The notes beneath the pieces are model-generated. The model was not told where the DNA came from. It worked only from the letters and a program-made list of their open reading frames with translations, and made no database searches. This document shows, piece by piece, positions 35,253 through 43,780 of a stretch of DNA of 64,000 nucleotides. This DNA comes from an uncultured Acidobacteriota bacterium. Lineage in GTDB: Bacteria > Acidobacteriota > Terriglobia > Bryobacterales > Bryobacteraceae. Numbering within the stretch: position 1 is the stretch's first letter; every line of letters begins with the position of its first letter. Made by a program: the position numbers and the translations under genes. The stretch spans positions 1 through 64,000 of the forward strand of contig CADEFT010000020.1 in the NCBI GenBank assembly GCA_902826685.1, in the 5' to 3' direction.

Positions 35253-36466
35253 AGCAGCATCCCGGCGATGCAGGCCGACATAAAGTTAGCCAGCGTTCCG
35301 GCGGCCACAGCCTTCAATCCGAGCCGTGCCATATCGGATTTGCGATTGGGCGCGAGCGCGCCGATGCCGCCGATCTGAATGGCGATGGAGCTCAGATTGG
35401 CGAAGCCGCAGAGGGCGAAAGTGGCGATGACGAACGAGCGCGGATCCAGTTGCGCCTTGAGTGGCGCCAGTTGCAGGAAGGCGACGAATTCATTTAACAC
35501 CAGGCGCGTGCCCAGCAGGTTGCCCACGGCCTGGCAATCCTTCCAACTCACGCCCATCATCCAGGCGACGGGCGCAAAGACATAGCCGAGCAGTTCCTGA
35601 AGCGTGGCGGGCACCGCCGCGATCAGGCCGTGCAGCCAGCCCATGCCGCCGTTCACCATGGCGATGAGAGCGAGGAAGGCGATCAGCATGCCGCCGATGT
35701 TCAAGGCCAGATGCAAGCCTTCCCCGGCCCCGCGCGCGGCGGCGTCGATCACATTGACGCCGGGTTTTTCGAGATCGATCTTCACCGTGCCGCGCGTTTC
35801 GGGCGTATCGACTTCGGGCATGAACATTTTGGCGAGCATGATGGTGGCGGGCGCGGTCATGATGACGGCGGTCAGCAGGTGTTCAATGGAAACGCCGGCG
35901 ATCTTCACGTAGGCCGCCATGACGGCGCCCGAGACATGGGCCATGCCGCTCACCATGATGGTAAACAACTCCGATTGGGTGAGATTGGCGAGGAAGGGGC
36001 GGATGGTGAGAGGCGCTTCGGTCTGTCCCATGAAGATGCTGGCGGCGACGTTGGTGCTTTCGGCGCCGCTGGCGCCCATGATGCGCAGCATCAGCCAGGC
36101 CATGCCCTTGATGACGTACTGCATCACGCCGAAGTAATAGAGAATCGAAAACAGCGAGGCGATGAAGATGACGATCGGAAGAACCTGGAAGGCGAACACG
36201 ACGCCGAAGGAGCCGGACTTGGAGCCGAGGGGTCCGAAGACGAAGCTGCTGCCGGCTTCGGCGTATTCGAGCAGGGCGTTGACGGCTACCGATGCGGCCT
36301 GAAAGACGCGGCCGAGCGGCGTTTTCAAGACGAGAAAGGCGAAGGAAAACTGGAGGCCGAGGCCCCACAGCACCGTCTTGAGCTGAATGGCCTTGCGGTG
36401 GGAAGAGAAAAGATAGGCGGAGGCCAGAATCGCCACGAGCCCGATGAGTCCGGTGAACCGGTCCAC
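35249..36466 (-). CDS. nupC: Concentrative nucleoside transporter (NupC/CNT family)
   Basis: This inner-membrane protein has 405 residues and about ten hydrophobic spans. CNT family segments are FVFGPLGSKSGSFGVVFAFQ, MGQTEAPLTIRPFLANLTQS (nucleoside and sodium binding), LGTRLVLNEFVAF and FALCGFANLSSIAIQIGGIG. It imports nucleosides using a sodium or proton gradient. It sits between deoA (30 bp upstream) and the PNP gene (4-bp overlap), so import and phosphorolysis are co-expressed. Confidence 0.95.
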   Translation of the reverse strand: MDRFTGLIGLVAILASAYLFSSHRKAIQLKTVLWGLGLQFSFAFLVLKTPLGRVFQAASVAVNALLEYAEAGSSFVFGPLGSKSGSFGVVFAFQVLPIVIFIASLFSILYYFGVMQYVIKGMAWLMLRIMGASGAESTNVAASIFMGQTEAPLTIRPFLANLTQSELFTIMVSGMAHVSGAVMAAYVKIAGVSIEHLLTAVIMTAPATIMLAKMFMPEVDTPETRGTVKIDLEKPGVNVIDAAARGAGEGLHLALNIGGMLIAFLALIAMVNGGMGWLHGLIAAVPATLQELLGYVFAPVAWMMGVSWKDCQAVGNLLGTRLVLNEFVAFLQLAPLKAQLDPRSFVIATFALCGFANLSSIAIQIGGIGALAPNRKSDMARLGLKAVAAGTLANFMSACIAGMLL

Positions 36467-36495
36467 TCACTCTCCTAACAGGATTGCGGAATCGA

Positions 36496-37800
36496 TCAGC
36501 CGACTACTTCGAGAATGAGCTCACGCTCTTCCGGCTGCGCGGCCGAAATGCGGAACGCGTCTTCCACCTGTTCGGCGGCCTCATCCACGCGCTCTTCGCC
36601 AGTGTAGTAGATGCGGCAGAGCACGCCGCCGGCATCCACTTTCTGGCCGGACTTGACTTCGAGAATCACGCCGACGGCGGGGTCGATCGAATCTTCCTTG
36701 GTATCGCGGCCGGCGCCAATGAGGACCGACGCCTGGCCGATGAGAGCGGCGTCGATGGCGCTTACGTAGCCGGCCCGGGGCGAATAGATTTCGCGCATGC
36801 CGGTGGCGTTGGGCAGCAATTCGAACTGATCCATCACCTTGGGATTGCCGCCCTGGGCGGCGATCACTTCCTTGAACTTGCGATAGCCGGAGCCGTCGAG
36901 CAGCCGTCCCTGGGCCATTTCGCGCGCTTCATCGAGCGTCGGGGCGACCTTGGCCAGGAAGATCATGCGCGAAGCGAGTTCGAGCGAGAGGCGGGTGAGG
37001 TCCACCGGCCCGGCGTTCTGCAGCGTCTGCGAGACTTCCATGATTTCGAGCGCGTTGCCGACGGCGAAACCGAGGGGCTGATTCATGTCGGTAATCAGCG
37101 CCTGCATACGGCGGTCGTTGCGGCGGCCGATGGCCACCATTTGTTGAGCGAGGCGGCGCGCGTCGACCTGCTTCTTCATGAACGCGCCGGCGCCCACCTT
37201 GACGTCGAGGACGATGGCGTCGAGGCCCACGGCGAGTTTCTTCGACATGATCGAAGAAGCGATGAGGGCAATGGATTCCACCGTGCCGGTGGCATCGCGC
37301 AGGGAATAGAGCTTGCCGTCGGCCGGGGCCACCTGTTCGGTCTGTCCAATGAAAGCGAGTTTGTGGGCGGCCAATTGAGCGCGGAATTCGTCGATGGTCA
37401 AATTGGTGCGCAACCCGGGAATTGCTTCCAATTTATCCAGCGTGCCGCCGGTAAATCCGAGCGAACGGCCGGAAATCATGGGCACCACCGCGCCGGCCGC
37501 CGCGGCCAACGGAGCCGCGATCAGACTGGTCTTGTCGCCGACCCCACCGGTGGAGTGCTTATCCACCTTTGCGCCGGGCACCATCGACAAATCCACGCGT
37601 TCGCCCGAATTCAACATGGATGCGGTCAGCGCGCCCACTTCACGGTCCGTCATTCCCTGCCAGCAGACGGCCATAAGGAAAGCGGACATCTGGTAGTCGG
37701 GGATCTCGGCCCGGGTGTAGCCGTCCACAAGAGACTGAATCTCTTCGGGCGCGAGTTCCTCGCCATCGCGCTTGCGTTGGATAAGGTCGACAGTTCGCAT
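36496..37800 (-). CDS. deoA: Thymidine (pyrimidine-nucleoside) phosphorylase
   Basis: The protein has 434 residues. Phosphate and substrate motifs are KVDKHSTGGVGDKTSLI, SGRSLGFTGGTLDKLEAIPG and LDVKVGAGAFMKK. The C-terminal small barrel is complete (GVLCRIYYTGEERVDEAAEQ). It splits thymidine, deoxyuridine or uridine to the free base and sugar-1-phosphate. It is the first gene of the salvage operon. Its promoter should lie in the 57-bp space shared with the divergent amidohydrolase gene at 37858. Confidence 0.95.
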   Translation of the reverse strand: MRTVDLIQRKRDGEELAPEEIQSLVDGYTRAEIPDYQMSAFLMAVCWQGMTDREVGALTASMLNSGERVDLSMVPGAKVDKHSTGGVGDKTSLIAAPLAAAAGAVVPMISGRSLGFTGGTLDKLEAIPGLRTNLTIDEFRAQLAAHKLAFIGQTEQVAPADGKLYSLRDATGTVESIALIASSIMSKKLAVGLDAIVLDVKVGAGAFMKKQVDARRLAQQMVAIGRRNDRRMQALITDMNQPLGFAVGNALEIMEVSQTLQNAGPVDLTRLSLELASRMIFLAKVAPTLDEAREMAQGRLLDGSGYRKFKEVIAAQGGNPKVMDQFELLPNATGMREIYSPRAGYVSAIDAALIGQASVLIGAGRDTKEDSIDPAVGVILEVKSGQKVDAGGVLCRIYYTGEERVDEAAEQVEDAFRISAAQPEERELILEVVG

Positions 37801-37857
37801 TAGAAGTCTATTAGCGTATCATCATATCTGCTTGGAAGTAAAGGAAGATCCAAACTG

Positions 37858-38613
37858 ATGAAGAACGGGTTCCAACTCTATGATACGCACGCGCACTTGG
37901 GGTTGGCACGGCATTCCGGGCGCCGCCAGACGGCCGAGACCCTTCTGGAGGCCATGGACCGCCACGGCGTGGACCGTTCCATGCTGCTGCCTTTTCCGGT
38001 TGTCGACGACTTCCGGCGGGAGCATGACGGGATCGCCGAAGCGGTTCGCCGATACCCTAAACGGTTCGCGGGGGCGGCCTGCGTGTACCCGTTCGTATCG
38101 CCGGAAGCGTTTCGCGATGAAATCAAGCGCTGTGCGGAGGAACTGGGCTTTCGTGCCATTAAGTTGCAGCCGCAATATCAGGCCTTGAATCCGGTTGGGA
38201 CGCGCGGCGATTTCCTTTACGAAGCGGCCGCCAGGCACCGTATGGCCGTCATCGTACACACCGGCTCCGGAGTACCCTTCGCTCTGCCTTCGCTCTATAT
38301 TCTGCCGGCCCGGCGGTTTCCGGAATTGCCGATCATTCTCGGCCACGGCGGCGGCAGCGTGTACATGCTGGAAACGATTGTCGCGGCCAGCGTGTGTCCG
38401 AACATCTACATCGAACTGTCGAGTCTGATGCCGCATCACATCGCGGACATTTTGGCGCATGTTCCGTCGAACCGGCTGATGGTGGGATCGGACCTGCCGG
38501 AGAGCATGGAGACGGAGATGCACAAGATGCTGACGATGGCGATCCCCGATCTGGCCAAAAGGGACGTGCTGTGGAATACGGCCGAGCGCGTGTTCGACGC
38601 GCCGCTCGGATAA
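37858..38613 (+). CDS. TIM-barrel amidohydrolase (amidohydrolase_2-like)
   Basis: The protein has 251 residues and no signal peptide. It has the metal-dependent hydrolase pattern LYDTHAHLGLA (HxH), MAVIVHTGSG (His), ILGHGGGSVYM (His) and LMVGSDLPES (Asp). This is the short amidohydrolase_2-type barrel found in decarboxylases and lactonases as well as hydrolases, so the reaction cannot be assigned. It is divergent from deoA by 57 bp and may share its regulation. The carboxypeptidase-regulatory protein gene follows after 10 bp. Confidence 0.82.
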   Translation: MKNGFQLYDTHAHLGLARHSGRRQTAETLLEAMDRHGVDRSMLLPFPVVDDFRREHDGIAEAVRRYPKRFAGAACVYPFVSPEAFRDEIKRCAEELGFRAIKLQPQYQALNPVGTRGDFLYEAAARHRMAVIVHTGSGVPFALPSLYILPARRFPELPIILGHGGGSVYMLETIVAASVCPNIYIELSSLMPHHIADILAHVPSNRLMVGSDLPESMETEMHKMLTMAIPDLAKRDVLWNTAERVFDAPLG

Positions 38614-38623
38614 ACTGATAGTC

Positions 38624-40240
38624 GTGAAGGTACTGTGGGCCGCGTTCGCCTTTGCCACGGCGGCATGCGCGCAGTTTGAGCCTGGCGCGGTGGTGGCGGG
38701 CACTATCACGAATCAGCAAGGCGGGGCGCCGGTCGGACAGGCCGAGGTGACTCTTTACCGCGTGGACGTTCGTCCGAGCCAGCAACAACAGCAGCCGCTT
38801 TCGACACGCACCGACGCCGAGGGGCGCTATCTTTTCCCGGCGGTGGCTTCGGGCCATTACCGGGTTGTGGCGGGCGGCGATGGGTTCGAGCAAATTTCCT
38901 ATGGGGCGCGGGCGGCGGGGCAGCCGGGGCGCCTGTTGCTGCTGGGTCCGAATGAGACGATGCTCGATGCCGATATCGCGCTGCGGCCGACGGGAACGGT
39001 GGAGGGTTTGGTGGTCTCCGAGGGGCAGCCGCTGCGCAACGCGCAGGTGGCGCTGCTCTATCCGGTTTATGAGCGGGGCAAGGCGCGCTACGTGCCGATG
39101 ATGCAGACGCTCACCGATGAACGCGGGCGTTACCGGATGGCGGGAATTCGCGCGGGCAGTTATCGCGTGGCGGCGATGGGGCCGCTTGATCGCGCTCCGC
39201 AGCCTGCCAATGGCCGCCCCAGGATCTTCGCCCGGCAGTTCTATCCGCAGGCGGCGCGGCTTGAGAACGCGGAAGTTCTGCGCTTGACGCCGGGAAAGCG
39301 ATTCGCCAATATCGACTTCCAACTCCCGGTCGAAACGGCGGTGCGTTTACAAGGGCGTGTGGTGCCACCGCCTGGAATCGAGATTGGCGGGCCGGTGGCG
39401 GTCACTCTGATGGAGGACGGAATGGACAGCGTCACCGGAGTGAGCGCGCAGCCGCCGGACTTTGCCGTTGCCGCCGATTTCCTGCGGCCGGGGAAATATC
39501 TGGTCACGGCCAACGCTCGCACCGCCGGACGCAGCTACCATGGCTCGGGCCATGCCGCGCTGGGACCGGAGGGGCTTGAAGGCTTCACGCTACCGCTCGA
39601 AGTTCCCGTCGATTTGAAAGGTCAGGTGAAATTCGACGGAGAGGGTACGGTGCGGTTCCAGGTACAAGCGGTGCCGGCCGGCGCGGCGCCCATGCCCGTC
39701 CTGCTGCCGCCGGCCGCGGCAGGCGCCGACGGGAGTTTCGTTCTAATGGGTGTGCCGCCAGGGGAGTGGAACCTGGAAGTCCGCCCCATGCCGCGCGGCG
39801 CTTATCTGAAATCGGTGCGGTTCGGCGAGGACGAGGTGCTGGGGAAGAGCCTGAAGGTCACCGGCGGATCGGCCCAGCCGCTGCATATCGCGGTCAGTAT
39901 GAAGGGCGCGACTCTCGATGGAGAAGTGGATATTCCCCAGTCGCATATCGGCCTTGAAGCCTCGGTGCTGCTTGCGCCGGTGGGCGCGCGGCGTGAAATG
40001 CTGAGCCTCTATCAGCTTCGCGGCATCAACACCGAGGGCCAGTTTCAGATGGCGGGCATCGCTCCCGGCCAATATCGTGTGTTTGCCTTTGCCGAATTGA
40101 ATCATCGCGCTTATCAGGATCCAAGCTTTTTGCTGCCTTTTCTTGAAAATGGCGTTCCGGTGGAGTTCAAGGAAGGCGAGGAGGTTGTGCTGCCCAAGCG
40201 CGTACCGTTGATTCCGCCCGGGGTCATCCCTTTGGACTAG
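38624..40240 (+). CDS. Secreted carboxypeptidase-regulatory-like (CarboxypepD_reg) repeat protein
   Basis: The protein has 538 residues with a GTG start and a signal peptide (MKVLWAAFAFATAACAQ). Several beta-sandwich carboxypeptidase-regulatory units are recognisable: VVAGTITNQQGGAPVGQAEV...GRYLFPAV near residues 24-95, GTVEGLVVSEGQPLRNAQVA at about 126, and a C-terminal unit with GQFQMAGIAPGQYRVFAF. No enzymatic domain is visible. Such proteins are abundant in Acidobacteriota and are probably surface-exposed or periplasmic binding proteins. Confidence 0.8.
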   Translation: MKVLWAAFAFATAACAQFEPGAVVAGTITNQQGGAPVGQAEVTLYRVDVRPSQQQQQPLSTRTDAEGRYLFPAVASGHYRVVAGGDGFEQISYGARAAGQPGRLLLLGPNETMLDADIALRPTGTVEGLVVSEGQPLRNAQVALLYPVYERGKARYVPMMQTLTDERGRYRMAGIRAGSYRVAAMGPLDRAPQPANGRPRIFARQFYPQAARLENAEVLRLTPGKRFANIDFQLPVETAVRLQGRVVPPPGIEIGGPVAVTLMEDGMDSVTGVSAQPPDFAVAADFLRPGKYLVTANARTAGRSYHGSGHAALGPEGLEGFTLPLEVPVDLKGQVKFDGEGTVRFQVQAVPAGAAPMPVLLPPAAAGADGSFVLMGVPPGEWNLEVRPMPRGAYLKSVRFGEDEVLGKSLKVTGGSAQPLHIAVSMKGATLDGEVDIPQSHIGLEASVLLAPVGARREMLSLYQLRGINTEGQFQMAGIAPGQYRVFAFAELNHRAYQDPSFLLPFLENGVPVEFKEGEEVVLPKRVPLIPPGVIPLD

Positions 40241-40258
40241 GTGTAAGAAACGAAATGG

Positions 40259-40364
40259 CTAGGAAGACGTAAGGCGGTGTACTGATTCCTAGTAAATTGG
40301 CCAGAAATTCCAACCGTCATTCTCTTTACGCTTTACAATGATCGTAACGATCCTGACAGGATCG
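40259..40364. promoter_or_regulatory. Leader of the hybrid kinase gene with two dyads
   Basis: The 132-bp gap 40241-40372 holds two perfect inverted repeats. One is ctaggaa/ttcctag (40259-40265 and 40286-40292). The other is cgatcct-gac-aggatcg (40348-40364), which ends 8 bp before the GTG start of the kinase. A TACAAT hexamer at 40334-40339 could be the -10. The second dyad would sit at the 5' end of the transcript and could act as an operator or mask the ribosome-binding region. Confidence 0.45.
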
Positions 40365-40372
40365 CCAGGCGA

Positions 40373-43300
40373 GTGATCGGAAAAGCAAAACACTGGGCCC
40401 CTGTTTTCGTCTCTGTCCCCCTGATTTTAGTGTGGGTTCGCCAGCCTTTGAAGGCGCTCGATCCTGGCAAAAGTGTCTTTCAATACGTAAAAACAGTATT
40501 TGAAAGCCCAGTAAAAAGCCAAGATGGAGCGATTCGCACCATATCGCAAACCGCGGATGGATACCTTTGGCTGGCGACCGCAGGGGGAGCGATCCGGTTT
40601 GACGGAACCGGCTTCCGGCTGTTCAGCGACAAGCGACTACCGGCGACGCCGGCCGTCAGTACTACCGATGGCTTGGTATGGAGCATCGACGGGGCAGGGA
40701 TCCTGCACGGCGTCCGGAACGGGGGCGATCAGGTCTATGGCACCGCCAACGGACTGCCCGAAGGCCGCGTGCGGGCGATGGCGGCGCGGCGGGATGGAAC
40801 GCTCTGGGTGGCATCGGGTGGGCAACTGTTGTCGTGGAACCGGGAACGCTTTGAGCCGGCGAATATCCCGCCTCCACCCGGCTCGCCGGCCGCTCTGCTG
40901 TGGAGCCGGGACGATCGGCTATGGGCGGCGTTGGACGCCGGAGAGATCTTTCAATGGAAGGGAAGCTGGACGCGGCTTGCGCAGACCATCCCCCCGCCGG
41001 GCGCGCACCGGCTCTTGGAAGACCGCCGCGGCAACGTGTGGGCCGCCTCGCGCGGAGCGGGTGTGTTTCGCTTCAATGGCGACGGCGCCGCGGCTCGTCT
41101 CGGCGCGCGGGAGGGCCTGCCTTCCGATCAGGTCAACGATATTTTCGAAGATTCCGAAGGCACGGTCTGGTTGGCGCTCGCCACCGGTGGCCTGGTGCAA
41201 CTGCGCGATTCGCTCTTCACGAATTTCGGCATACCTGAGGGGCTGGCTCCGGCGCGTACGCTGAGCGTGGCCGAGGCGGCCGATGGAACGATTTTCGCCG
41301 GTTCCGACGGCGGCGGACTGTTTCGTATCGCGGGCGGCAGGGCGGAGCCGTTTCCCACCTATCCTTCGGCGGGCAGTCATATCTACAGCATGCTGGGCGG
41401 GCGCGACGGTTCGCTGTGGCTCGCCACGGAGCGCGGCTTGCGGCGTTATCTGCGCGGATGGGTAGGTGCCTACGACATGCCGTCGAATGAAGTCACGGCG
41501 ATTGTCGAAGACTCGCGGGGCACGGTGTTTGTGGCCTATCGCGGGGCGGGACTGGTGCGGTTCGATCCCGTCCTCGGGCGGATTCGTCACGACCGCCAGA
41601 ACCGTTTCCCGTCCGATCGGGTAACGAACCTGCATGTGCGGCGGTCGGGCTCTCTGCTGATCGCGGTAGAGGAAGGCGCGCTGTATGAAATGAAGCCGGG
41701 CGCCACAAGTCCGGCCGAACCGCTGCCCGCTTTGCCGCAAGCGCTGGCGGGCGGAATCAAGGCGATGGGCGAGACTCTGGATGGCGCCGTCTGGCTTGCG
41801 GGCGGATCGGGCACGCTGGTCCGCTTTCAAAACGGACAGTATACGGTGCACGATGCGGCGCAGGGATTGCCCTCCGAGCCGGTCAACTCCATCCTGGGCG
41901 ACCCGGACGGCGCGCTGTGGCTTAGCGGCGACTTCGGTGTCTTTCGCATCGACCGTCAGACGCTCGAAGATTTCGCCACCGGCAGGAGCAAGGTTCTGGC
42001 GGGCCGCCGGTTCGGTACGGCGCAGGGCATGCGCAATCCGGATTGCACGGGAAACTCGCCGAGCGCGAGCATCCGCGCGCGCGACGGACGCTTCTGGTTT
42101 GCGACGGCTTCCGGCGCTGCCTCGCTCGATCCGGGCGCGGCGGGGGTGCATCATCCGGCTCCGGCGCTCGCGATCGACAGCGTCAGCTTCGACGGAAAGC
42201 CGGTGGCGCAGGGAGGCTCGTTCGACCTCGGACGCGGACGCGGGACGCTCGAAATCCGCTACACCGGCATCCATTTCAGCGGGCCGGGGGAAGTGCGGTT
42301 CCGGCACAAGCTGGACAACTTCGACGCGGACTGGATTGACGCCGGGCGCCGCCGTGAAGCGATCTATCGGAATCTGCCGCCGGGCCGGTACGTTTTCCGC
42401 TTGCGTGCGCAGAACGTCGACGGGATCTGGAGCGAATCGCCTACGACGTTGAATCTGACGCTGAAGCCGTACTTTTACCAGACGCTGTGGTTCTTTCTGC
42501 TGAGCACGCTGGCGCTGGCGGTGGCGGGTGGATGGTGGGTCCACTGGCGCTACGTGAAACGGGCCGAGCGCGAGCGGGAACTGGAGGAAGCCGTCCTGTC
42601 ACGCACGCAGGAACTCGAGGCCGCTTCGCGCGCCAAGTCGGACTTCGTGGCGAGTATGAGCCATGAAATCCGTACGCCGATCAACGCCGTGCTGGGGATG
42701 GCGGAACTGACGCTGAAGACACGGCTCGACCCGGAGCAACGCGATTACGTCACCTCGCTCAAGGCTTCGGGGGAAACGCTGCTGCGGCTGGTGAACCAGA
42801 TTCTCGACATTTCTAAGATCGAGGCCGGACACATGCTTCTCGATTCCGCTCCGTTTTCGGTGGGCGCGGTGGTGCGCACGCTGGCCAGCGTATTCGCCGT
42901 GCAGGCCCAACAAAAAGGTCTGGCGATGCGCACCGACCTGCGGGGTCTATCGGCCGACTGGGTGAAAGGCGACGCGGCGCGCCTGCAGCAGGTGCTCTTC
43001 AACCTGGTAGGCAACGCCATCAAGTTCACCGATCGCGGAGAGGTGTTGATTCTGGTTCAGGCGAGGCCGGCATCCAATGGGGCGATCGACGTCACGTTCT
43101 CGGTCTCCGATACCGGTCCCGGCATCGCGCCCGAACGGCATCAGGCCATCTTCGAGGCTTTTCAACAGGGCGACGCCTCCACGGCGCGACGCTTCGGGGG
43201 CACCGGTCTTGGACTGCCGATCGCTTCGGCGCTGGTGCGGCAAATGGGAGGCCAGATTGAGCTTGAGAGCCAAGTAGGGTCGGGGTCGACATTCCGTTTC

Positions 43301-43768
43301 ACGATCAACCTGCCGGTGGCCGATGAAACCGAACCCGATCCCAACGAGTTCGGGCAGGCCTATCGCACAAGCCAGCCGCGCCGTGTGCTGATTGTGGAAG
43401 ACAACGCCGTCAACCAGAAGATCCTCTATCACCTGCTTGAAAAAGCGGGGCATCGGGCGCGGGTGGCCGAGAATGGTAGGGACGCGGTCTCGCTGCTGGA
43501 GCGCGAGCATTTCGATCTGGTGCTGATGGATGTGCAGATGCCGGAGATGGATGGTTTCGAAGCGACGCGCGCGATCCGGCTGCGGGAGATGGAACTGGGC
43601 CGGCACACGCCGATCGTGGCTCTTACCGCCAATGCGATGGCGGGCGATCGGGAAGCGTGCCTGGAAGCGGGCATGGACGCGTATCTTTCCAAGCCGGTGA
43701 GCGCCGCCGGTTTATACAAAGCGGTGGAGAAGCACGGCAAGGCTCCCGGTAGCGCCGCGTCGGCGTGA
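40373..43768 (+). CDS. Hybrid sensor histidine kinase/response regulator with beta-propeller sensor
   Basis: The protein has 1131 residues with a GTG start. An N-terminal leader or anchor (about 10-24) precedes a two-component regulator propeller (about 45-590) with repeated LWLATAGG, LWVASGGQL and SLWLATERGLRRY blades. A Y_Y_Y domain follows (EIRYTGIHFSGPGEVRFRHK, about 625-690), then a membrane span (about 702-725). The kinase core shows SMSHEIRTPINAVLGM with His764, NLVGNAIKFTDRGEV, DTGPGIAPE and GGTGLGLPIA. The C-terminal receiver has phosphoacceptor Asp1053 (LVLMDVQMPEMDGFEA). There is no HTH output domain, unlike the Bacteroidetes HTCS proteins, so phosphotransfer to a separate regulator is expected. 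The ligand is probably periplasmic. Confidence 0.93.
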   Translation: MIGKAKHWAPVFVSVPLILVWVRQPLKALDPGKSVFQYVKTVFESPVKSQDGAIRTISQTADGYLWLATAGGAIRFDGTGFRLFSDKRLPATPAVSTTDGLVWSIDGAGILHGVRNGGDQVYGTANGLPEGRVRAMAARRDGTLWVASGGQLLSWNRERFEPANIPPPPGSPAALLWSRDDRLWAALDAGEIFQWKGSWTRLAQTIPPPGAHRLLEDRRGNVWAASRGAGVFRFNGDGAAARLGAREGLPSDQVNDIFEDSEGTVWLALATGGLVQLRDSLFTNFGIPEGLAPARTLSVAEAADGTIFAGSDGGGLFRIAGGRAEPFPTYPSAGSHIYSMLGGRDGSLWLATERGLRRYLRGWVGAYDMPSNEVTAIVEDSRGTVFVAYRGAGLVRFDPVLGRIRHDRQNRFPSDRVTNLHVRRSGSLLIAVEEGALYEMKPGATSPAEPLPALPQALAGGIKAMGETLDGAVWLAGGSGTLVRFQNGQYTVHDAAQGLPSEPVNSILGDPDGALWLSGDFGVFRIDRQTLEDFATGRSKVLAGRRFGTAQGMRNPDCTGNSPSASIRARDGRFWFATASGAASLDPGAAGVHHPAPALAIDSVSFDGKPVAQGGSFDLGRGRGTLEIRYTGIHFSGPGEVRFRHKLDNFDADWIDAGRRREAIYRNLPPGRYVFRLRAQNVDGIWSESPTTLNLTLKPYFYQTLWFFLLSTLALAVAGGWWVHWRYVKRAERERELEEAVLSRTQELEAASRAKSDFVASMSHEIRTPINAVLGMAELTLKTRLDPEQRDYVTSLKASGETLLRLVNQILDISKIEAGHMLLDSAPFSVGAVVRTLASVFAVQAQQKGLAMRTDLRGLSADWVKGDAARLQQVLFNLVGNAIKFTDRGEVLILVQARPASNGAIDVTFSVSDTGPGIAPERHQAIFEAFQQGDASTARRFGGTGLGLPIASALVRQMGGQIELESQVGSGSTFRFTINLPVADETEPDPNEFGQAYRTSQPRRVLIVEDNAVNQKILYHLLEKAGHRARVAENGRDAVSLLEREHFDLVLMDVQMPEMDGFEATRAIRLREMELGRHTPIVALTANAMAGDREACLEAGMDAYLSKPVSAAGLYKAVEKHGKAPGSAASA

Positions 43769-43780
43769 CCATAATTGAGC

